Positions 55,132-62,826 are shown, counted from the first letter of the stretch. The stretch is 64,000 nt of DNA from Bacteroidales bacterium (GCA_022648685.1 JALCMW010000004.1:62001-126000); one strand, 5' to 3'. Notes: generated from the letters alone by a model not told the origin. Numbers and translations are program-made.

Positions 55132-55252
55132 AATCCGTAAGATAAGTAGCTATAGTATTACCAATTTCTTTTATTTGGTATAATAATCATTGGTCCTTCT
55201 TGTACAAATTTATTAACGGTTGAAGACAGATTATCCTAAAATTACCTGCTTT

Positions 55253-55420
55253 TTTCTGCCATAATTGGATTTATTGCACATATAAAATATTGGTTATAAG
55301 CTTTTTATATAAATGACAGAAAGTTATTTTCTGCCATTTATATAAGCAGCTAACTATTAGCAACTTACATAGCACGGTTCTGGCTATTATGATATATTAT
55401 TCATTATCAATGGATTACAA
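55253..55420 (-). promoter_or_regulatory. Conserved upstream region of cassette A (half-site, 41-nt dyad, distal box)
   Basis: It contains a half-site TTTCTGCCA at 55253-55261 and an 18-bp-arm inverted repeat at 55305-55345. A GCTATT is at 55383, and a distal box ATTATCAATG-N2-TTACAA starts at 55403. The same elements with the same spacing lie at 62660-62826. The region 55132-55433 has no gene. It precedes the thioredoxin-like gene. Confidence 0.75.
55305..55345. repeat. 41-nt dyad, 18-bp arms with one mismatch (cassette A)
   Basis: TTATATAAATGACAGAAA and TTTCTGCCATTTATATAA flank the 5-nt spacer GTTAT. The 41-nt element at 62712-62752 follows the same pattern (TTA, then ATGACAGAA, TTATTTT and a closing TAA), so this is a shared site rather than a chance palindrome. 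Confidence 0.8.
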
Positions 55421-55433
55421 ACTCATGGGACTT

Positions 55434-56213
55434 CTATTTCAATACAGAAAGAAATTGCTGTTTGTATTTCGAATCCGAATCTATTATTCTTTTTCTAAGT
55501 CTTGATTTTTTACTGTAAAGACTCCCGATAGACCCTCCAAGAAATGTTGCCATTACACTATTGGAAAACCCGGCAATCCAATATGCCATAAGATGATAAT
55601 CATCATTCTTCAATTTTGGAAACTCTGCTTTAAATTTCATAATTATATCATCATAGCTCTCATCAAGTACAGCTTCAAGGTCACTATATTGTTCTTCGTT
55701 CTTGCCAACATCGGCTATGATTTGTTCAACTTCTTTAAATACAGCCTCTTCAGCCTTTTGTTTTCCTTCATGAGTAATATATTGATAACAGATTCTGTCT
55801 GTGATCTGGAAGTGATTTCTTACAATCTTCGCCAATTTATTGTTTGAAGATGATAGCATATCATCAGGGCTCTTTAGTTCTTCAATGATACCCGCATGAT
55901 TTATTCTGTTACTATTAGGTCTTGAATTAAAATGGAAAACAATAGTAAGAAGCGCCAAAGCCGCAATGAAAATGATCAAGGTCATGATTAGTCGCTTCTT
56001 CATAATCCCTTTCGCTTCATTGAGGTCCCCAGGATTAAACAAAGACCCGCTGAGAACATCATCATTGTTTATTTCTACATCGGCAAAGGGACTAGCAGAC
56101 TCTTTACAAGACAGATTATTTGTTTCGTCGTAAAAGAACGCAAGAATAATAATTGTAGCGGCAAGTAAAGAAATAGTATGCCTGCTCAGAAAAGATATTA
56201 CGGATCCGATCAT
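55434..56213 (-). CDS. Membrane-anchored regulator with HTH-like C-terminal domain (putative)
   Basis: A 259-residue protein from ATG 56213 (an upstream TTG at 56240 is less likely). There are two TM helices at about residues 10-25 and 75-100, and a cytoplasmic helical part with a coiled character (QKAEEAVFKEVEQIIADVGK). The C-terminal domain reads MAYWIAGFSNSVMATFLGGS and SLYSKKSRLRKRI. That end resembles the LuxR-like HTH tail of Bacteroidetes TPR-type regulators, without the TPR part. It stands between cassettes A and B, next to the conserved upstream region, and is a candidate controller of both. The family call is uncertain. Confidence 0.6.
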   Translation of the reverse strand: MIGSVISFLSRHTISLLAATIIILAFFYDETNNLSCKESASPFADVEINNDDVLSGSLFNPGDLNEAKGIMKKRLIMTLIIFIAALALLTIVFHFNSRPNSNRINHAGIIEELKSPDDMLSSSNNKLAKIVRNHFQITDRICYQYITHEGKQKAEEAVFKEVEQIIADVGKNEEQYSDLEAVLDESYDDIIMKFKAEFPKLKNDDYHLMAYWIAGFSNSVMATFLGGSIGSLYSKKSRLRKRIIDSDSKYKQQFLSVLK

Positions 56214-56256
56214 TTCTGTTATAGTTTTTATGGTTATCAATCATTAAACTATCCGA

Positions 56257-56311
56257 AATTTAATCATTTTAAATCAATATGCATCCGGTTTCGACAGTTT
56301 TTTCAATGTGC
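56257..56311 (-). repeat. Fossil of a signal peptidase 3' end (copy of 50654-50708)
   Basis: It is identical over 55 bp to the end of the signal peptidase gene of cassette A, but open on neither side: the frame is cut after KLSKPDAY. It lies 141 bp after the last gene of cassette B. The rest of 56214-56451 holds no gene. Confidence 0.9.
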
Positions 56312-56451
56312 TTCCCCTTGACTGCCTGTCCGGCAGCCATGTTTATTTAAATTTGTAAAATGCCAATAATGGATTGGAACCTTAGGTTAATCCGGGATAG
56401 AATCTTCAAAAGAATGTAAAGTCAGTAGTATAATATCTTTTAGCCTGAAAT

Positions 56452-57624
56452 TCATCTTAGCTTGAATTTAACTCCTATTATCACAGGATTGTCATAATCA
56501 TGCAAAACCAAATGATATTTTGAAATAAGTATCCGCTGAAGCAAATCTTCGGTTTCGGACGGATCAGACTGATTAGTCTCCGAATAACTAAAGAAAATAT
56601 AGTCTTTGTCCGCCGCAAGAGCGGCCATTGGCGCAGCACCATTCCCATACGATCGCCATCTGATGCCAGATGTAAAAGAACGGTCAAATATAAAATTCCA
56701 CAAAGAAGAATTCTTGCCAAAAGCAGCACAATAAACTACGTCCGAAGAATAGCATACGGCCGACGGGCATTTATAATAATCAGAGGTAAATATATTCCCT
56801 ATCATGTTCCACGGGTCCCCTCCTTTTTGCACTGCAATCCTGTATGGTATGCTACGTTTTCCAAAAGACAGATTCGCATACGGAAAGATACGTCCTTTCT
56901 TGCTTTGATAGCAGATGCCGGATCCTGGTCTGTACGAAAGAATGTAGCTGTTATTCTCGCATTGGTTCGATTGATTCACTATGCCCGGTGATATATTAAA
57001 ATCAGTCCGTTCCAGTTGTTCATCAATCAAATTCCCTTTAGAGTCAAAACTTTTAAGGCAGCAAAAGCCATTATCAAAATCACTAATCTGACTCTGCGAT
57101 GGATTTGCTACGAAAAGGGCAAATCCATTATCTTCCAACGGAAGGACAGAAGTGGCTGTAATCCCTTTTAGATCTGTTGTAACTTCACCTAAGTAAGTAC
57201 CATCAGTAAGATCGTAACGTAATAAATTATTATGTGTATCAAGACAAAATAATTCTGTTTTTGAAAAATTAATGCAGAAATCAAGGATATGTACATATTC
57301 ACCACTACCTCGTCCGATTCTTCCTATGTACCTAACAAATTTTCCATCCTCATTAAAATCAATAACTTTTCCAGCTGACAGTGCAATAATATTATCATTG
57401 TTAATTAGCAATTTATTAGGAGAAACTATTGCTAATGAATCTTTTCCATGTAATCTTATTACCTTTATGTCACCAATATAATTATTAAGTGAGTCCGCAA
57501 TTTTTGTTATGTTTAACAAATCAATAGTAGCAACATTCTCATTTCTTACAGATCTTTGCTTGCAAGAAGTCAATAAGATCAACAAGATAAAAAAGAATAG
57601 AAGATGATGTGTTTTTATTCTCAT
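56452..57624 (-). CDS. 6-bladed propeller lipoprotein (end of cassette B)
   Basis: A 390-residue lipoprotein from ATG 57624: MRIKTHHLLFFFILLILL, lipobox LTSC. Propeller motifs include GRIGRGSGEYVHILDFCINF and DKDYIFFSYSE. An upstream in-frame ATG at 57654 overlaps the stop of the 425-residue protein gene (ATGA) and adds ten residues before the signal, so coupled translation could begin there. Remarkably the exact repeat of 1,489 bp ends one base inside the 57624 ATG. This is a different propeller subfamily from the 36-40 kb copies. A role with the exported peptides is inference. Confidence 0.82.
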   Translation of the reverse strand: MRIKTHHLLFFFILLILLTSCKQRSVRNENVATIDLLNITKIADSLNNYIGDIKVIRLHGKDSLAIVSPNKLLINNDNIIALSAGKVIDFNEDGKFVRYIGRIGRGSGEYVHILDFCINFSKTELFCLDTHNNLLRYDLTDGTYLGEVTTDLKGITATSVLPLEDNGFALFVANPSQSQISDFDNGFCCLKSFDSKGNLIDEQLERTDFNISPGIVNQSNQCENNSYILSYRPGSGICYQSKKGRIFPYANLSFGKRSIPYRIAVQKGGDPWNMIGNIFTSDYYKCPSAVCYSSDVVYCAAFGKNSSLWNFIFDRSFTSGIRWRSYGNGAAPMAALAADKDYIFFSYSETNQSDPSETEDLLQRILISKYHLVLHDYDNPVIIGVKFKLR

Positions 57625-59111
57625 TATTTGCTCTCTAAATTTTGACTTGTTCATTTCCGGGGATATAATTTATCATTCAGGTGACGGACGTATTTCAGTA
57701 ATTCTTGATAATATTTTGTGTATTCTTCAGAATCGTCTACTCTAGTTCTAGTCTTTCTACTTTCAAGTTTACTTTCCCATTCTGATTTTGCGCTCTCATT
57801 TGCCTGGGCATCAAGAGGGTACCCCGGTCGATCAAGGGTCTTCAGAGCTTCCGTCACGTCCGGGCGGGAGTCGGCGAATGTCTTCCATCCGGAGAGATCC
57901 GGATCCGGTGTGTACCAAACTATTCTAAGTCCCATATTGAAGTTTTTCTCAATCGATGCCAGTTTCCTCTTATCAAGGATTACCGGTTCGGAAAAGCTTA
58001 CCTCAGTGGTAGTCGAGAACCCGTATTTGAAAGGATTCCTGTAAGGATTTCGTTCCCGTTGGTAATATATGCTCTTAGTCTTGTCTTCGGGCTCCACCCA
58101 CCTGACCGACTGTGACACCGAGGAGGTATAGGTGAAACCGTTACGAACCGCATAGCACACCGAATAGGTGTGCCTTGTGATTGGAGTGAAGGCGGTCTTC
58201 GACTTGTAGCGTATGTAATAGGAGTACCTGTCCTCCATGTCGCGCGTCGATATTCTGCTGACATCCCCGTCTTCCGATACGTACACCTCCCCCTCGGCCA
58301 GGATCTTGGTCTTTCCAGGGAATTTCCTTTCTTTCGTTTCAAAGCCGATGACGTAGTACTTCTTCCCGTTTGTTTCGTATTCCTCCGTAATGTGGAAGGA
58401 GAAGCATTTGCGCATGTCGTAGTTCAAAGGTCCCCAGATTTCCAGTGCCCTCTTGTGCCACAGGAACTCGTAAGGAAATGATTCCGAATAATTTACAAGA
58501 CAGGCCTCGAATCCATTTAAGTTATTCTCGTTGACGTATGGTATGTCAATTGGGTCCGTCCTTCCCGGCAGGAAAAACAGCGAGACGAAAGAGTCTGTAG
58601 GCACATAACGTCCCATGTCGTTCGGCTCGTCAAAGTAAAGGCCCTTGTAATTCTGGGTGAAGGCCGACGAGAGCCATAGGCCCCTAGTCAGATATATCTT
58701 GCATGGGATGCCCTTGCTTCTGATTATCCTTGAGAAGGATGCTTGCGTGATGTAGTCCTTGGCGTAGGTCTTCCCGAAATGCCTTGCCGCTTTGGCCATA
58801 AGGGCATTTGCCATGCTCTTTGGAAACACTTTCGCCGCTCTCACCGTGTCCCGCATTTCCTGTGCGGATCCAAGGCCTTGCGCCAACGCCAGCAGGCATG
58901 CTGCGGCCATAATTGCTTTTTTCATCATATCTTGAATTTTACAAAAACGAACCTTTCATTTTCCACGTCCATCCTCGCAAAGGCGTAGTAGCAATCCCCG
59001 ATTTTGCCGAGGATTTCCAAGGGCAGGCCGGTCCTGAAGGAGCCGGCATAATCCGAGTTGATGTAATGTTGGAGTATCCAGTCCCCGTCGTCGGTACGGC
59101 ATGTGCGCAGC
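57623..59111 (-). repeat. 1,489-bp exact direct repeat, left copy
   Basis: It matches 60110-61598 with a constant offset of 2,487 bp; all stretches compared were identical and the two encoded 425-residue proteins are identical. It contains the entire 425-residue gene, the last 63 or so codons of the propeller before it and the junction into the next gene. Confidence 0.95.
57651..58928 (-). CDS. Secreted protein of unknown function, 425 residues (left copy)
   Basis: The signal peptide MMKKAIMAAACLLALAQG ends near GSAQ. The mature part is mixed alpha/beta: SMANALMAKAARHFGKTYAK, YKGLYFDEPNDMGRYVPTDS, NYSESFPYEFLWHKRALEIW, TEEYETNGKKYYVIGFETKE, then a highly charged C-terminus. The pattern recalls the C-terminal part of Bacteroidetes carboxypeptidase-regulatory-like proteins, without that domain itself. 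I cannot assign a function. Its ATG overlaps the preceding propeller stop (ATGA). It is identical to the gene at 60138. Confidence 0.75.
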   Translation of the reverse strand: MMKKAIMAAACLLALAQGLGSAQEMRDTVRAAKVFPKSMANALMAKAARHFGKTYAKDYITQASFSRIIRSKGIPCKIYLTRGLWLSSAFTQNYKGLYFDEPNDMGRYVPTDSFVSLFFLPGRTDPIDIPYVNENNLNGFEACLVNYSESFPYEFLWHKRALEIWGPLNYDMRKCFSFHITEEYETNGKKYYVIGFETKERKFPGKTKILAEGEVYVSEDGDVSRISTRDMEDRYSYYIRYKSKTAFTPITRHTYSVCYAVRNGFTYTSSVSQSVRWVEPEDKTKSIYYQRERNPYRNPFKYGFSTTTEVSFSEPVILDKRKLASIEKNFNMGLRIVWYTPDPDLSGWKTFADSRPDVTEALKTLDRPGYPLDAQANESAKSEWESKLESRKTRTRVDDSEEYTKYYQELLKYVRHLNDKLYPRK

Positions 59112-59329
59112 GTATGAAGAATTTGCACTATACCCTTAAGCATACTGTTCTCTGTAACTTCCAGCGGTATCACCTCGATTTTCTTAATAATATCCGGAAG
59201 TGTATCGGCCGGCTCTTCATATCCGGTGACCGGCATACCACCTGAATTCAGTACTTTTTGTGAACAAGACGACAAAGGGAAAAATAATAACGGAATAAAA
59301 ACGAAATACCATATTTGTTTTATATTCAT
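58925..59329 (-). pseudogene. Chimeric, truncated propeller lipoprotein
   Basis: ATG 59329 gives a lipoprotein signal (WYFVFIPLLFFPLSSCSQKV) and about 70 residues of an otherwise unseen propeller protein (EPADTLPDIIKKIEVIPLEV). At 59111 it enters the exact repeat and continues in frame into the last about 63 residues of the propeller encoded at 61412 (TLRTCRTDDGDWILQHYINS). The total is 134 residues, too short for six blades. It is intact as an ORF but is best seen as a fusion remnant made by the repeat. Confidence 0.8.
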
Positions 59330-59363
59330 ATCAACCGATTTTGGTATCACCTATATAAGCTTC

Positions 59364-59532
59364 TTATTTTATACAACAATTTCCTGGGGAGTCTTCCTTA
59401 CAAGTATATGAAACAACACTAAAGATATAATTATTGCCTCTTGAATAATTCCCTTTATTTGAAAAGGAAAATGCCAAGAAGTCCGAACATACTTAGTGTA
59501 GTTCCGATGGCAGAAAAAATGATTCTTTTCAT
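59364..59532 (-). pseudogene. Small exported peptide of cassette B, frameshifted (putative)
   Basis: ATG 59532 opens a leader MKRIIFSAIGTTLSMFGLLG (membrane segment) and stops at TAA around 59455-59457. In the next frame a polar tail with cysteines (NNYIFSVVSYTCKEDSPGNC) runs to TAA at 59364. The order leader-then-Cys-tail, the following propeller gene and the leader hairpin 30 nt upstream mirror the NVEALA gene of cassette A. NVEALA itself is not seen. It is too short for gene finders and speculative. Confidence 0.4.
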
Positions 59533-59561
59533 AATTGTTTAATTTTTAATTGTTAATATGT

Positions 59562-59573
59562 GGCGTTTTCGCC
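59562..59573 (-). promoter_or_regulatory. Leader hairpin 30 nt before the small peptide of cassette B
   Basis: GGCG and CGCC pair exactly around an AAAA loop (minus strand), followed by ATTAACAAT. It corresponds to the hairpin at 54524-54537 in sequence and in distance to the ATG. Confidence 0.55.
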
Positions 59574-59740
59574 GATTAAGAATTGTATCGTTGATAAATC
59601 ATATAGCTTATTTATTGTTTTTTAAAATCAGATGTCATAAGATAATTGGCTATTATTTTTCATCGATTGCTTAATTATAAATAGATTACTTACTTGATTG
59701 AGACGACGGGACATTGAATACAGCTAGTTAGTCAAGGCAT

Positions 59741-60097
59741 TTATTCAACTGTAAAATCCACACGTATTATGTATCGATCTCTCTTTCCATTTGTTAGCAA
59801 TTGTACTACTATGGTTTGTGTCCCTTCCTTCCCGCTAGTGTTAATGCTTATTAATACTTTCCCTCGTTCATTTTTCTGATATAATTTCTTCTTCAAACTT
59901 ACATTGGTGCAATTACATGTCTTTTCTATTTTATATATTGCCAAAGTCTCGTCTCCAATATTTTCAAAAGGGACAGATATGTTAAGCTTTTTACCTTCTT
60001 TTATTGTCCCATATTCTATAACTCTCTTTCCAAGAAATTTTATTTCTGCTTGCGAATGTGCTTGTATCGGGATTGTTATAAAAACAAGCGCTAACAA
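59741..60097 (-). CDS. DUF1573-type secreted protein, start lost at repeat junction
   Basis: The mature part matches the DUF1573 pattern: VIEYGTIKEGKKLNISVPFE, NIGDETLAIYKIEKTCNCTN and a closing beta strand VQLLTNGKRDRYIIRVDFTV; CNC replaces the usual CGC. A signal peptide is present (LALVFITIPIQAHSQ). The frame has no ATG: before it lies TAG within the 1,489-bp repeat, whose left edge is at 60110. TTG at 60097 is the only plausible start. The native 5' end was probably replaced when the repeat formed. DUF1573 proteins of this type often lie near propeller lipoprotein genes. Confidence 0.6.
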   Translation of the reverse strand: MLALVFITIPIQAHSQAEIKFLGKRVIEYGTIKEGKKLNISVPFENIGDETLAIYKIEKTCNCTNVSLKKKLYQKNERGKVLISINTSGKEGTQTIVVQLLTNGKRDRYIIRVDFTVE

Positions 60098-60109
60098 AAA
60101 AATGAGCCA

Positions 60110-61598
60110 ATTATTTGCTCTCTAAATTTTGACTTGTTCATTTCCGGGGATATAATTTATCATTCAGGTGACGGACGTATTTCAGTAATTCTTGATAATA
60201 TTTTGTGTATTCTTCAGAATCGTCTACTCTAGTTCTAGTCTTTCTACTTTCAAGTTTACTTTCCCATTCTGATTTTGCGCTCTCATTTGCCTGGGCATCA
60301 AGAGGGTACCCCGGTCGATCAAGGGTCTTCAGAGCTTCCGTCACGTCCGGGCGGGAGTCGGCGAATGTCTTCCATCCGGAGAGATCCGGATCCGGTGTGT
60401 ACCAAACTATTCTAAGTCCCATATTGAAGTTTTTCTCAATCGATGCCAGTTTCCTCTTATCAAGGATTACCGGTTCGGAAAAGCTTACCTCAGTGGTAGT
60501 CGAGAACCCGTATTTGAAAGGATTCCTGTAAGGATTTCGTTCCCGTTGGTAATATATGCTCTTAGTCTTGTCTTCGGGCTCCACCCACCTGACCGACTGT
60601 GACACCGAGGAGGTATAGGTGAAACCGTTACGAACCGCATAGCACACCGAATAGGTGTGCCTTGTGATTGGAGTGAAGGCGGTCTTCGACTTGTAGCGTA
60701 TGTAATAGGAGTACCTGTCCTCCATGTCGCGCGTCGATATTCTGCTGACATCCCCGTCTTCCGATACGTACACCTCCCCCTCGGCCAGGATCTTGGTCTT
60801 TCCAGGGAATTTCCTTTCTTTCGTTTCAAAGCCGATGACGTAGTACTTCTTCCCGTTTGTTTCGTATTCCTCCGTAATGTGGAAGGAGAAGCATTTGCGC
60901 ATGTCGTAGTTCAAAGGTCCCCAGATTTCCAGTGCCCTCTTGTGCCACAGGAACTCGTAAGGAAATGATTCCGAATAATTTACAAGACAGGCCTCGAATC
61001 CATTTAAGTTATTCTCGTTGACGTATGGTATGTCAATTGGGTCCGTCCTTCCCGGCAGGAAAAACAGCGAGACGAAAGAGTCTGTAGGCACATAACGTCC
61101 CATGTCGTTCGGCTCGTCAAAGTAAAGGCCCTTGTAATTCTGGGTGAAGGCCGACGAGAGCCATAGGCCCCTAGTCAGATATATCTTGCATGGGATGCCC
61201 TTGCTTCTGATTATCCTTGAGAAGGATGCTTGCGTGATGTAGTCCTTGGCGTAGGTCTTCCCGAAATGCCTTGCCGCTTTGGCCATAAGGGCATTTGCCA
61301 TGCTCTTTGGAAACACTTTCGCCGCTCTCACCGTGTCCCGCATTTCCTGTGCGGATCCAAGGCCTTGCGCCAACGCCAGCAGGCATGCTGCGGCCATAAT
61401 TGCTTTTTTCATCATATCTTGAATTTTACAAAAACGAACCTTTCATTTTCCACGTCCATCCTCGCAAAGGCGTAGTAGCAATCCCCGATTTTGCCGAGGA
61501 TTTCCAAGGGCAGGCCGGTCCTGAAGGAGCCGGCATAATCCGAGTTGATGTAATGTTGGAGTATCCAGTCCCCGTCGTCGGTACGGCATGTGCGCAGC
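60110..61598 (-). repeat. 1,489-bp exact direct repeat, right copy
   Basis: It is the partner of 57623-59111. The right edge lies inside the propeller gene 61412-62581, which is complete here, so this copy looks like the donor. The left edge lies in the signal peptide of the DUF1573 gene. Confidence 0.95.
60138..61415 (-). CDS. Secreted protein of unknown function, 425 residues (right copy)
   Basis: Identical in protein sequence to the gene at 57651. Here it follows a full-length propeller lipoprotein gene, whose stop TGA is overlapped by its first ATG (ATGA), so the two are translationally coupled. A second ATG follows directly. A signal peptide is present and no lipobox, so it should be periplasmic or exported. 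Function unknown. The coupling to a propeller gene in both places suggests that the two proteins act together. Confidence 0.75.
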   Translation of the reverse strand: MMKKAIMAAACLLALAQGLGSAQEMRDTVRAAKVFPKSMANALMAKAARHFGKTYAKDYITQASFSRIIRSKGIPCKIYLTRGLWLSSAFTQNYKGLYFDEPNDMGRYVPTDSFVSLFFLPGRTDPIDIPYVNENNLNGFEACLVNYSESFPYEFLWHKRALEIWGPLNYDMRKCFSFHITEEYETNGKKYYVIGFETKERKFPGKTKILAEGEVYVSEDGDVSRISTRDMEDRYSYYIRYKSKTAFTPITRHTYSVCYAVRNGFTYTSSVSQSVRWVEPEDKTKSIYYQRERNPYRNPFKYGFSTTTEVSFSEPVILDKRKLASIEKNFNMGLRIVWYTPDPDLSGWKTFADSRPDVTEALKTLDRPGYPLDAQANESAKSEWESKLESRKTRTRVDDSEEYTKYYQELLKYVRHLNDKLYPRK

Positions 61599-62581
61599 AC
61601 TGTGTCACCGGAAACGAAGAGTCTGGAATAATAGCCGTACTTGACTAGGGCCTTGTCATACTCATCCTCGTATTGGGAAAAAGAGTGCGTAGTTGGATAC
61701 CTGCCTGAAATCCTGTCCGAAGCCTTGCCGAACGAGTAGAGCGGCTTGCCGTCCATGTCCAGCACGTATATCTTCGGGTCGGCGGCGAACGTGACGTAGA
61801 TTTCATCCCCTGCGACCGCGAAGTCATAGGCAGCGAATACGGGGATGTTGGAATGTCTGTACACCGGAGGATACCTGCCGAATATCTTGCAGGTGCCTTG
61901 CATGTCGTCCATGTCGAATGAGATGAATATCCTGCTGTTTCTCCAGAAGTCCCTGGTGTTATTTTCGTAGCCGTTGTAGCTTACGTGTTCGGTAATGACA
62001 GGGATAACAATCCGGTTGCCGTGGACCACTATCCTGTCGCAGACGAAGTTGTACTCATACATTTGTGGGACCGCAGGGTTTGGATGTTGATAGAGGTTAG
62101 CCCAATCTTCTTTCCCGAATTCCGGCAAGATGGAAATGCCCCAGTTTTGAGTTATCTGTCTTACAGCATAATGCCTGTCGATGGAACTCAGCTCATTTTC
62201 GTTACCGTGGACAATGAAATTGCCGTTCTCCCCATCCAAAGCTACATTCCAGGCCGGAGATAGCATTTCATCCGGACCCCGTCCTTCCTTTATTCTTTCG
62301 TACAGGAATCGACCGTCAAGGGAGAAGGCTTTCAGTCCGACAGAATATGTGTCGAAAAAATACAACAAGGAGTCCCGCAAAATCCAGTGTCCGGAAAGCG
62401 AGGTCATAGCGCCGTCCACGTAAAGGGAGTCCACGGAGAGGTTGCGAACCATCGTATCCGCAGCCAGATCCTTCCCCCGGCGTTCTATTGAGTCGTAGGG
62501 ACTGTTGGTCCCGCAGCCAGACAATAATGCAGCAACGATTAGAGTGGGTATAAATGAGCGTATCAAATTGCTGATTTTCAT
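61412..62581 (-). CDS. 6-bladed propeller lipoprotein (start of cassette B)
   Basis: A 389-residue lipoprotein from ATG 62581: MKISNLIRSFIPTLIVAALL with lipobox LSGC. The blade motifs include RFLYERIKEGRGPDEMLSPA (the G-RGP-x-E motif) and PKIYVLDMDGKPLYSFGKAS. The open frame extends to a TTG at 62614, but the ATG fits the signal peptide. It is the first gene after the conserved upstream region of cassette B. Its last 63 codons are in the exact repeat and also end the chimera at 58925. Confidence 0.85.
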   Translation of the reverse strand: MKISNLIRSFIPTLIVAALLSGCGTNSPYDSIERRGKDLAADTMVRNLSVDSLYVDGAMTSLSGHWILRDSLLYFFDTYSVGLKAFSLDGRFLYERIKEGRGPDEMLSPAWNVALDGENGNFIVHGNENELSSIDRHYAVRQITQNWGISILPEFGKEDWANLYQHPNPAVPQMYEYNFVCDRIVVHGNRIVIPVITEHVSYNGYENNTRDFWRNSRIFISFDMDDMQGTCKIFGRYPPVYRHSNIPVFAAYDFAVAGDEIYVTFAADPKIYVLDMDGKPLYSFGKASDRISGRYPTTHSFSQYEDEYDKALVKYGYYSRLFVSGDTVLRTCRTDDGDWILQHYINSDYAGSFRTGLPLEILGKIGDCYYAFARMDVENERFVFVKFKI

Positions 62582-62659
62582 TATCTTGATTATTAATTGG
62601 TTTCTTTTATGCAAATTTAAAAAATGTTTGGGGCATATCGTTTTGACACTGGCAACTTA

Positions 62660-62826
62660 TTTCTGACAAAATCAATTATATGTTTCACATAAATAATTAG
62701 CTATCTGCGTTTTACAAAAGTATCAAAAAATAATATTCTGTCATTTTTGTAAGTCTTTGATTATGAGTCACTTGCGCGGCCAATTATTGCTATTGTGTTA
62801 TACCGTTAATTATCAATGTGTTACAA
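62660..62826 (-). promoter_or_regulatory. Conserved upstream region of cassette B (half-site, 41-nt dyad, distal box)
   Basis: It contains a half-site TTTCTGACA at 62660-62668, a 41-nt dyad at 62712-62752, GCTATT at 62789 and the box ATTATCAATG-N2-TTACAA from 62809. Distances between elements equal those at 55253-55420 to within one base. The 300-bp region 62582-62881 has no gene. Confidence 0.75.
62712..62752. repeat. 41-nt dyad of cassette B
   Basis: The arms TTACAAAA and TTTTTGTAA close the element and are less perfect than in cassette A. On the minus strand it carries ATGACAGAA and TTATTTT at the same positions as the plus-strand element at 55305-55345. Confidence 0.7.

Noticed and set aside
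57718..58044. Plus-strand frames duplicated in both 1,489-bp repeat copies (also 60205-60531)
   Set aside because: They are antisense to the 425-residue gene, which has a signal peptide and sensible composition; duplication alone explains their conservation.
59571..59700. A third copy of the cassette upstream region before the cassette B peptide
   Set aside because: GGCTATTAT and GATTAC are present, but the dyad and the spacing are not, so the similarity is too weak.
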